From positions 7,281,501 through 7,345,500 of the forward strand of contig NZ_CP109009.1 in assembly GCF_036226685.1 (NCBI RefSeq): a stretch of DNA of 64,000 nucleotides. Direction: 5' to 3'. Below are positions 57,491 to 64,000 of the stretch, piece after piece. The stretch comes from Streptomyces sp. NBC_00690. Its GTDB lineage: Bacteria > Actinomycetota > Actinomycetes > Streptomycetales > Streptomycetaceae. The position numbers and the translations under genes are program-made. Every line of letters starts with the position of its first letter. Position 1 is the stretch's first letter. Below the pieces are notes generated by a model that was not told the origin of the DNA, did no database searches, and worked only from the letters and a program-made list of their open reading frames with translations.

Positions 57491-58930
57491 CCGAATCACC
57501 CCGTAGTGAGAGTCCTGGCTGCGCACAAGAGGGGGAGATGCCTGATTCAGCGGAAATAGCCGCCCGATTATCCGCCCAGCATCGCCCCTCGTACTAGATT
57601 AAGCCGAAGGTTACTATTGCATGCGTTAAAGATATGCACAATCTTTTGGCTTCGCAATGCCTCTTTCTGATTGCCCCAAGGGATCGTCTGAGCGACAGGA
57701 TCCACTCATTCTTTTCCATCGCTGTTTAGGTCACGCGTGGGCTGTCGCGGTGCGATGCGGAGCAGATTGCCATGGTCTGATATGTCGATCTTGCGCCTCG
57801 GCGCGGTCCTCATCGCCTGCGTACGAGGAACTGGGCGCGGTGGTCGTTGAGTGTGCAACTGCTGGCATTCCGCGGGCGAAGCGGATCATGGGACCTTGAC
57901 GGTGGGGCGCACCGGATTCGCAATTCCCCCAGGGCTCCGCCCGGTGCCGGGCCGGGGGAGGAGTCCCTGTCGAGATCGCTCTGAAACGCGTACCGGAGGG
58001 GCGATCGATCGATTGCTCACGATGAGAGTCGGTGATCGAGCGCTCTCCGGCCGGGCTCCTCGATGCTCCGCCGGACTGCGACCCAGCAGACCATCCGTGT
58101 TCACTGCCCACGGCCTTGACCAATGCTTGACGGCCCTGTGTCGTCTTCTCATCGAGTGGCGGAGTCGAGATTCAGCCATTGGCAGTCGTGGCGAAGAGGG
58201 TTTACGCCGCGGCTCAGATGCCGTCGGCGGCGTCGGCTCGGCGGACCCTGCTGCCGATCTGATCGAGCCATTGGGTTGCACGGGGAGTCCTTGATCGTCC
58301 GGAGTTCGACCAGGGTGACCCGGGCCCAGGAACCTCACCTGACATCAGGCGGTCCGGCTTCGGCAGGGATTCCTCGGGATGTCGTCGAACCGATCGGCCG
58401 CGTGATGGGTCCGGGAGGCATTCCGTCGGCCCGGGGCGGGTAACGGTCCTGGGTGCCGGAGTGTGCCCCTCACTCCGCTGCCGGTGGTCCGCACGACCCT
58501 TGGCCTGCTCGGCTCCGGCCCACCGGAGCCCCTGTACGTCATGGGATTGGACGGACTTGTCGTCGAAGCGGCCGGCGGTACCCGGCCCGGTGGTGGAACC
58601 GCCGGTGCGGCTCGACAGCCATGCCCCCGCGAGCGCGGTCATGGCAACCAGGGGCGGCGAACCGGTTGTATCCAGCCCCTGTCTTCCCCCGGTTCGGGCA
58701 GTACGTGCCTGCCCGCCCGGGTCTCGTCAGCAAAGCCGCGCCCATCAGGACGCGGCTGCTGTCGAACCTCCTCCTCGCACCGGGCTGAGATCGCCTGGGC
58801 GGGCAGGAGCACTTCCGTACGGTCCGCTGCCCGGGGTGACCCTGAAGTGCAGTCACTGCCCGGCGTGTCAGTGCACCAGGGGGGCCAAGCACAGTTCCGT
58901 GCAACCCTCGGTGCGCCAAGGAGTCATGTC
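57491..58930. other. Gene-poor region at the right border of the cluster
   Basis: About 1.4 kb with no convincing large gene. Bases 57540-57660 are unusually AT-rich for this genome and probably contain the LmbU promoter. The remainder shows overlapping frames in all phases without typical codon bias, which suggests decayed or non-coding sequence. I found no tRNA T-loop, transposase motif or long inverted repeat. Confidence 0.5.
57657..57899 (+). CDS. Possible small Cys-rich hypothetical protein
   Basis: An 80-residue frame with clustered Cys and His residues (FHRCLGHAWAVAVRCGADCH followed by GLICRSC) that could bind zinc. It starts at ATG after an AT-rich stretch but lacks a clear ribosome site, and its codon use (several A/T third positions, one TTA) is unlike its neighbours. 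It could be a laterally acquired gene or chance. I do not recognise a family. Confidence 0.25.
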   Translation: MPLSDCPKGSSERQDPLILFHRCLGHAWAVAVRCGADCHGLICRSCASARSSSPAYEELGAVVVECATAGIPRAKRIMGP

Positions 58931-60370
58931 ATGAATGCATTAACCAGTGTTCAGCGCGAGGCCGAACGCATCCATGCGAGTGTGACGCTCAAAGACGTCA
59001 AACGATCGATCGTCATCTGTTTTCTGGCTTGGACGTTCGCCGTGTACGACTTCATCCTCTTCGCCAATCTGCTGCCCGTCATCAGCGACGAACTCGATTG
59101 GACGAGCGCACGGGCCACCGGCATCAACACCTGGGTCACGGCGGGCACCGCTGTCGTGGCACTCATGGTCGGCCCCTTCGTGGACCGGTTCGGACGGCGG
59201 GCCGGGATCGTGGGCTGTGTCGTCGGGGCGGCGATCGCCTCACTCCTCACCTGGTTCGGCGGCTATGCGGCCGGTGCCATCGGCACCGCGGGCATCGTCC
59301 TGCTGGTGCTGATCCGGGCCCTGGCCGGCGTCGGATACAGCGAACAGGCGGTCAACGCGACGTACCTCAACGAGATGTTCGCGCATGTGTACACGGACGA
59401 GAAGTCCATCAGACGCCGTGGCTTCCTGTTCTCCATCGTGCAGGGCGGCTGGCCCGTCGGCGCGGTGCTCGCCGCGCTCTCGATCTACATCCTGGAGCCG
59501 ATCGGCGGTTGGGAACTGTGCTTCGTCGTGGCCGTGTTCCCCGCGATCTTCATGCTGTTCGCAGCGCGCCGTCTCAAGGAGAGCCCGGTCTTCGTCGCCC
59601 GCCAGCGGATCGCGGAGCTCGCGGCCGAGGGGCGGGCCGAGGAAGCCGCCGAACTGGCCAGGCTCACCGGGCAGGACCACAGCGAACACAAGGCAGGGCT
59701 CGGCGGTCTCTTCCGCGGACCGTCGCTGCGCGCGACGGTTTCCCTGTCGGCTGCCTTCCTGCTGAACTGGCTCGGCATCCTGGCCTTCGCCTTCCAGGGG
59801 ACGCTGATCCTGGTCAACGGCAAGGAGGTCTCCTTCACCGGAGCATTGGAGGTGCTCATCGTCTCCAACGCGGCCGGGTTCCTCGGCTATCTCTTCCACG
59901 GTTGGCTCGGCGATCGCATCAACCGCCGGACGACGATCTTCGCGGGATGGCTCATCTCGGCCTGCTGTTTCACGATCATGGTGCTGGGACCGGCCGGCAA
60001 CTTTCCGCTGCTGGTCGGCGCGTATGCGGTGGGCACCTTCTTCCTGATCGGTCCGTACGCCGCCGTGCTGTTCTTCACGGGCGAATCGTTTCCGGTGGAG
60101 ACCCGTGCCACCGGCAGCTCGTTCATCAACTCACTCGGTCAGGTGGGGGCGATCATCGGCGGTGCCCTGTTCACGGCGACACTGTCCGCCGCTGGCTCGG
60201 GCTCGCAGGAGCAGGCCGATGCCTGGATACGCTCCGGTCTGATCTGGGGCTGCCTACCGATCCTGCTGTCCGCATTCGCCATTCTGTTCAGCCGCAATGT
60301 TCAGCCGATCAGCAGTACGGGTGAGCGCAGCGGGGTGAGCCCCATCGCGGACGTGCCGTCTCCGGGCTGA
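58931..60370 (+). CDS. MFS transporter
   Basis: A 479-residue major facilitator with 12 expected helices. The loop 2-3 motif reads GPFVDRFGRRAGIVG, loop 8-9 GWLGDRINRRTTIF, and LKESPVF follows helix 6, as in the sugar/metabolite:H+ symporter branch. A central cytoplasmic loop rich in Glu and Ala (about 215-250) joins the halves. ATG 58931 has AAGGAG 9 nt upstream. It stands alone between the gene-poor region and a terminator. It could be an importer of an organic acid or similar; I see no evidence tying it to the peptide cluster. Confidence 0.9.
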   Translation: MNALTSVQREAERIHASVTLKDVKRSIVICFLAWTFAVYDFILFANLLPVISDELDWTSARATGINTWVTAGTAVVALMVGPFVDRFGRRAGIVGCVVGAAIASLLTWFGGYAAGAIGTAGIVLLVLIRALAGVGYSEQAVNATYLNEMFAHVYTDEKSIRRRGFLFSIVQGGWPVGAVLAALSIYILEPIGGWELCFVVAVFPAIFMLFAARRLKESPVFVARQRIAELAAEGRAEEAAELARLTGQDHSEHKAGLGGLFRGPSLRATVSLSAAFLLNWLGILAFAFQGTLILVNGKEVSFTGALEVLIVSNAAGFLGYLFHGWLGDRINRRTTIFAGWLISACCFTIMVLGPAGNFPLLVGAYAVGTFFLIGPYAAVLFFTGESFPVETRATGSSFINSLGQVGAIIGGALFTATLSAAGSGSQEQADAWIRSGLIWGCLPILLSAFAILFSRNVQPISSTGERSGVSPIADVPSPG

Positions 60371-60449
60371 CGCTCCCCGCTCCCCGATGGTCTGCCGCTG
60401 CCGTCCACCGACCGTACGGGACCGGCTTCCGCGGGGTGTTGCCGTGCCA

Positions 60450-60479
60450 GCTCCGTCCGGTGCATTCGCCGGACGGAGC
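60450..60479. terminator. Hairpin between the convergent MFS and lipoprotein genes
   Basis: An 11-bp perfect stem (GCTCCGTCCGG and its complement) around an 8-nt loop, 80 bp past the MFS stop and 67 bp past the lipoprotein stop on the other strand. Confidence 0.7.
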
Positions 60480-60545
60480 CGTGCGGGAGGATGGGGCACC
60501 ACCGCGATGTGGGACGCGGGAAGGTCCGGGAGCCACGTCGCTCGA

Positions 60546-61154
60546 CTAGTTGGGCTGCGGGGCCTCGGTGTGCCACTTCCGATGCAGCTCGTCGGACATC
60601 ATGCTCGGCCGAGGGGCCACCGTGGCTGCTGTGGTCTCCGCGTCGCAGGTGGTGAACTCCGTCGTTCCGTCCTTGCTGCCGAGGCGCACCTCTCCTGGAC
60701 TGTCAGGGGCCACCAAGTAGGCGGTGGTGCAGACCACCTGACGGACCGCCGTGTCGTCAAGATCGGCCAGGGGAATGGGCAGGTGGACCGTGGTGCCACC
60801 GTCCTCGGCCGGTACGACGACGATCCTGCCGCCCGGGGGGAGATCCGGCAGCCCGTCCCTCAGCCCGGCGGCCCGTTCTTCTGGCTGCGGTCCCGCGAAC
60901 AGCATGGCGAGGAACTTGGAGCTCGTCATGTATCGCGGGGTCTGTTCTCCCCAGGTGGTTCCGATCACGGGCACTGGGACCAGAGCACCGCCCGCTGACC
61001 GGAAGAAGAGGAACATCCGTTCCGGCTGGCCGGGTGACACCTCGATCGAAGCGGGGTCGCCGGCCTCGACCGGGTCGGTCGCGCTGATGCCGCAGCCCGT
61101 GAGCAGCGCGGTAAGCAGCAGCGCGGTGACCCCGATGCGCAGCGGCCCCCTCAT
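60546..61154 (-). CDS. Lipoprotein linked to a two-component system (GerMN-like)
   Basis: A 202-residue secreted lipoprotein: signal peptide MRGPLRIGVTALLLTALLTGC with lipobox LTGC. The mature part has the look of a GerMN-type domain (PPGGRIVVVPAEDGGTTVHL then DLDDTAVRQVVCTTAYL). ATG 61154 overlaps the kinase stop (ATGA). Its position after a response regulator and histidine kinase recalls the CseA lipoprotein that tunes the CseBC system of S. coelicolor, although gene order differs. It may sense the cell envelope and modulate the kinase. Confidence 0.85.
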   Translation of the reverse strand: MRGPLRIGVTALLLTALLTGCGISATDPVEAGDPASIEVSPGQPERMFLFFRSAGGALVPVPVIGTTWGEQTPRYMTSSKFLAMLFAGPQPEERAAGLRDGLPDLPPGGRIVVVPAEDGGTTVHLPIPLADLDDTAVRQVVCTTAYLVAPDSPGEVRLGSKDGTTEFTTCDAETTAATVAPRPSMMSDELHRKWHTEAPQPN

Positions 61155-62686
61155 GCGCCCGTCCTTCCGGTGCCCAGGGGGATCTCGACGGTGAAGACCG
61201 CGCCCTTTCCACCGAGGGCGTTCCCGGCGTGGACCGTACCGCCGTGGAGCCGGACGTTCTCCCGGGTGATCGCGAGTCCCAGCCCGCTGCCCGTCGAACG
61301 GGTGCGGGCCACATCCGCCTTGTAGAAGCGGTCGAAGATGTGTGGGAGGGCTTCGGGCCTGATGCCCGGGCCCGAGTCGATGACCTCGGTGATCAGCACG
61401 GGCGCACCATCCCGGCGGGTCGAGGAGCGTAGCCGTACGGTGACGGGTGCGTCGCCGTGCCGCAGGGCGTTGCCCACCAGATTGGCGATCACGACATCGA
61501 AGCGGCGGGGGTCGAGCCGCGCCCGGATGCCGTCCGGTAGATCGGTGTGCACCAGGTCGGTCCAGTGTCGGGTGGCCAGAGTCCTGCGGATGGTCTCGGC
61601 GGCGTCGATCTCGTCCGTGTTGAGCTCGGCGGCGCGGGCGTCGAACCGGGAGATCTCCATCAGGTCCTCCACGAGCACGGCCAGCTTTCCGGTCTCGGCG
61701 CTGATCAGCCTGACGGCCTGGGCGGTGTCGGGGTCGAGGCGGGCGGCGTCCTCGTCGAGCACCTCGGTGACGGCCAGCATCCCGGCCAGGGGAGTGCGCA
61801 GTTCGTGTGAGACATCGGCGGCGAAACGCCGGGCCCGAGCCTCGGCCTCTCGTAGCTCCGTGACCGAACGGTCCAGTTCACCGGCGGATGCGTTGAAGGT
61901 ACGGGCGAGTCCGGCGAGTTCGTCGTTCCCACGGACCCTGATGCGGGTGTCCAGCTTGCCCTTGCCCATGTCGTGGGCTGCCCGTCGCAGTTCGCGCACC
62001 GGACGCAGCACGCTGCGGGCGGCGAGCAGCGCGGGGATCAGTGCGATCGCGAGTCCCGGTATCGCGCCGTTGCGGGCCGCTGTCACCAGGGCTTCGATCT
62101 GCGTCTGTTCATCGGACAGCCGCATGGTGGCGTAGAGGACGAGTCCGCTGGGCAGTGTGGCGCCCGTCTTGGACTTGAGCACGACGGGCATTCCGACGGC
62201 CAGATAGGGAATCCCGTCCTTGATGACCCGTTCGAAGCTGCCGTGCGGATAGCCGGTCACCTTGCGGCGCAGCGCGGGGGTGATGACGGTGGAGACGGGG
62301 TTGGTGCCCGAGGAGACGCGCATCGCGCCGTACTCGGCGAAGACGTACCACGGGCGGGGCTTGCCCTTGCTGGCGATGTTGCGCAGGGTCCGCTTCAGGC
62401 TGTCCCGTCGTACGGGCAGTTCGACGGGCGACTGTTGGATCTGGTCGCGGAAGGAAGAGACCGCGGTGTCCTGGGTCGCCTGGAGTACGGAACTGCGTGC
62501 CTCGCGATAGGTGAGACCCGCGGTCGTCACGGCGCTGACGGCTGCGACGAGCAGGAACGCGAGGACCATCCGGGTGCGCAGGCCGAACGGGGTGATGCGT
62601 CTGTCGTCATCGTCGACGGTGGGGTCCGTGGCCGATGTGCCGACGGTCTTCGGCTGCCGGTCGGCGCGCTTCCGCGGGCGCTTCAC
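61151..62686 (-). CDS. Sensor histidine kinase
   Basis: A 511-residue membrane kinase. A first helix near residues 38-58 and a second near 210-230 flank an extracytoplasmic sensor domain. A HAMP linker (LRPVRELRRAAHDMGKGKLD) follows, then the H box FAADVSHELRTPLAGML with the phospho-accepting His, the N box NLVGNALRHGD, and the G boxes DSGPGI and GSGLGLAI. GTG 62686 overlaps the response-regulator stop (GTGA). It forms a system with the regulator upstream and the lipoprotein downstream; envelope stress is the likely signal by analogy with CseC. Confidence 0.95.
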   Translation of the reverse strand: MKRPRKRADRQPKTVGTSATDPTVDDDDRRITPFGLRTRMVLAFLLVAAVSAVTTAGLTYREARSSVLQATQDTAVSSFRDQIQQSPVELPVRRDSLKRTLRNIASKGKPRPWYVFAEYGAMRVSSGTNPVSTVITPALRRKVTGYPHGSFERVIKDGIPYLAVGMPVVLKSKTGATLPSGLVLYATMRLSDEQTQIEALVTAARNGAIPGLAIALIPALLAARSVLRPVRELRRAAHDMGKGKLDTRIRVRGNDELAGLARTFNASAGELDRSVTELREAEARARRFAADVSHELRTPLAGMLAVTEVLDEDAARLDPDTAQAVRLISAETGKLAVLVEDLMEISRFDARAAELNTDEIDAAETIRRTLATRHWTDLVHTDLPDGIRARLDPRRFDVVIANLVGNALRHGDAPVTVRLRSSTRRDGAPVLITEVIDSGPGIRPEALPHIFDRFYKADVARTRSTGSGLGLAITRENVRLHGGTVHAGNALGGKGAVFTVEIPLGTGRTGA

Positions 62687-63366
62687 AGTGGCCCGAAGCG
62701 ATAGCCGAAGCCGCGCAGGGTCTGGATGTAGCGGGGGTTTCCCGGTATGTCCTCGATCTTGTTGCGCAGCCGCCGGACACAGGCGTCGACCAATCTTGCG
62801 TCACCGTGGTAGCTGTGTTCCCAGACGTGTTCCAGCAGTTGTTGACGGCTGAAGACCTGCTCGGGGGTGGCGCTGAGGTGCAGCAGCAGACGCATCTCGG
62901 AGGGTGCGAGCGCCAGTCGTCGACCCGACTTGGTGATGGTGAGCCCTGCGCGGTCGATGGAGAGGTCGCCGTGGAACTCCACGGCAGGTCGCCCGGTTGC
63001 CGGCTCGTCGAACCGCCGCAGCACGGCCCGGATGCGGGCCTCGATCACCTGAGTGCGGGCCGGCTTGACGATGTAGTCGTCCGCGCCCGCCTCCAGGCCG
63101 ATGACGACGTCGAAGTCGTCACCGCGGGCGGTGAGCATGATGATCGGCAGTTGGCTGCTCTCCCGCACCCGGCGGCAGACCTCCACACCGTTGACCCCTG
63201 GCAGCATCAGATCGAGGAGCAGGAGATCGGGCCGGAATTCGTCGAGGGCGGCGAGTCCGGCCTCCCCGGTGGCGGCGGTCCGGACGTCGTGCCCGCGTCG
63301 GCGCAGGCCGAGTTCGACTCCTTCGCGTACGGAGGGGTCGTCTTCGATGAGAAGCACGCGTGGCAT
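62683..63366 (-). CDS. OmpR/PhoB-type response regulator
   Basis: A 227-residue regulator with a receiver domain (IEDD acidic pair, phospho-Asp in LLLLDLMLPG near residue 51, Lys in VKPAR) and a winged-helix DNA-binding domain (about 130-227, ending VRRLRNKIEDIPGNPRYIQT). ATG 63366 lies 23 bp after the MurJ-like gene. Sequence is similar to both CseB and AfsQ1; the linked lipoprotein favours a CseB-like role. I do not assign a gene name. Confidence 0.95.
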   Translation of the reverse strand: MPRVLLIEDDPSVREGVELGLRRRGHDVRTAATGEAGLAALDEFRPDLLLLDLMLPGVNGVEVCRRVRESSQLPIIMLTARGDDFDVVIGLEAGADDYIVKPARTQVIEARIRAVLRRFDEPATGRPAVEFHGDLSIDRAGLTITKSGRRLALAPSEMRLLLHLSATPEQVFSRQQLLEHVWEHSYHGDARLVDACVRRLRNKIEDIPGNPRYIQTLRGFGYRFGPL

Positions 63367-63389
63367 GAGCGCAGTATTCCAAAGGGGTT

Positions 63390-64000
63390 TCAGTGCCTGG
63401 TGGGGCGTCTGCGAATGCGCTGGGTGAGGCCGGAGAGTGCGGCTTCGAGTTCGGTGAGCCGCAACGGGCGGGCCAGAGTTGCGAAGACCAGCCCGATGGC
63501 CACGGCGCCGACGAGGCCCGCGCCGACGGCGCCCAGGGACGCGGCCCGGGTCGCGGCCATATGTCCGAGGGGCGCGGCGATGGCTCCGGCGAGCAACAGC
63601 CGGGCCTGGGCGCCGACCGCGGCGGACCGCCACACTCCGCGGTTCTTCGCCCGCTGGGCGCCCCGGCCGGCCCGCTCGGACTCGGTTCCGGACAGCGGTG
63701 CTTCACCTTCGCGCGGAGCCGGCACCGCGCTCGTACTCGGGGAAGTGAGCCTGCGGCGCAGGACGATCGCCGTCACCACCCAGCCGATCGTCAGCGCCAA
63801 GGAGTACGCCCCGGCCATCCCCGTCACCGCCCACCGCACCGGCAGCAGTGTGTAGGCGGTCAGCGACAGGGTCGCGTTGAGCCCGGCGATCACCAGGTTG
63901 AGGAGGAAGGGGGTACGGGTGTCGGAGAGCGCGTAGAAGGCGCGGCAGAGCACGTACTGACCGGAGAAGGCGATCAGTCCGGGGGCGAAGGCCATCAGGA
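63390..64000 (-). CDS. MurJ/MviN-like lipid II flippase, C-terminal part
   Basis: The C-terminal 200 or so residues of a MviN/MurJ family membrane protein; the 5' end lies beyond the window. The conserved segment APGLIAFSGQYVLCRAFYAL, then SDTRTPFLLNL, is typical, and several further helices follow, with a basic/acidic linker (about 63660-63720) and a final charged tail. MurJ proteins move lipid-linked peptidoglycan precursor across the membrane. The gene is 23 bp upstream of the response regulator, so the system may be transcribed with an envelope gene. It could also be a paralogue of unknown substrate. Confidence 0.85.
   Translation of the reverse strand, partial: LMAFAPGLIAFSGQYVLCRAFYALSDTRTPFLLNLVIAGLNATLSLTAYTLLPVRWAVTGMAGAYSLALTIGWVVTAIVLRRRLTSPSTSAVPAPREGEAPLSGTESERAGRGAQRAKNRGVWRSAAVGAQARLLLAGAIAAPLGHMAATRAASLGAVGAGLVGAVAIGLVFATLARPLRLTELEAALSGLTQRIRRRPTRH

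Noticed and set aside
57491..58930. tRNA gene or integration site at the cluster border
   Set aside because: No T-loop GTTCGAnnC with matching acceptor arms was found, and no integrase is nearby.

Overview
The window is high-GC actinobacterial DNA, almost certainly from a Streptomyces chromosome. Coding is dense, GTG starts and ATGA/GTGA overlaps are common, rare TTA codons fall in regulatory and biosynthetic genes, and SARP, LmbU, MmyB-type XRE and HicB/DUF4097 families are present.

Left flank (1-14.2 kb). A seven-gene minus-strand operon (273-7653) encodes a lipoprotein solute receptor, two permeases, an ATPase, a DAO-type flavin oxidase, an amidohydrolase and a LacI regulator; a 16-bp palindrome ahead of it is the likely operator. 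It is followed by an XRE regulator/SDR pair, a hydrolase remnant, a divergent TetR/MMPL exporter pair with a palindromic operator, and a small hypothetical gene.

Centre (14.4-57.5 kb): one nonribosomal peptide cluster. The minus-strand operon NRPS1 > NRPS2 > ornithine N-hydroxylase > MbtH has overlapping stop and start codons throughout. Across it on the plus strand lie a type II thioesterase, an SDR, a stand-alone threonine-activating C*-A-T protein, a KtzT-type piperazate synthase, two P450s, a methyltransferase-like protein and a SARP. A flavin reductase/tryptophan halogenase pair, a CPA2 antiporter, an ABC-2 exporter operon and an LmbU-family regulator follow. My domain reading is A-T-E / C-A-T // C-A-T-E / C-A(FkbM MT)-T / C-[A remnant]-T-E / C-A-T-TE. 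With hand-read specificity codes this predicts cyclo(D-Val-like, L-Piz, D-Piz, O-methyl-L-Ser, D-Thr, L-(chloro)Trp). Two P450s could close the pyrroloindoline and couple two monomers. As I remember it, this is the composition of chloptosin, a dimeric relative of himastatin and kutzneride; the identification is inferred, not proved.

Most notable points: module 5 has lost the catalytic core of its adenylation domain and must receive Thr in trans; an 18-bp palindrome (TGTCC-N8-GGACA) recurs at three places in the cluster and suggests a pathway regulon; both P450s lack the usual I-helix acid; and the methyltransferase-like protein has lost its SAM motif and catalytic His.

Right flank (57.5-64 kb). 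A gene-poor 1.4-kb stretch is followed by an MFS transporter and a minus-strand operon of MurJ-like flippase (cut by the window edge), response regulator, histidine kinase and lipoprotein. I saw no tRNA, rRNA, CRISPR array or intact mobile element.
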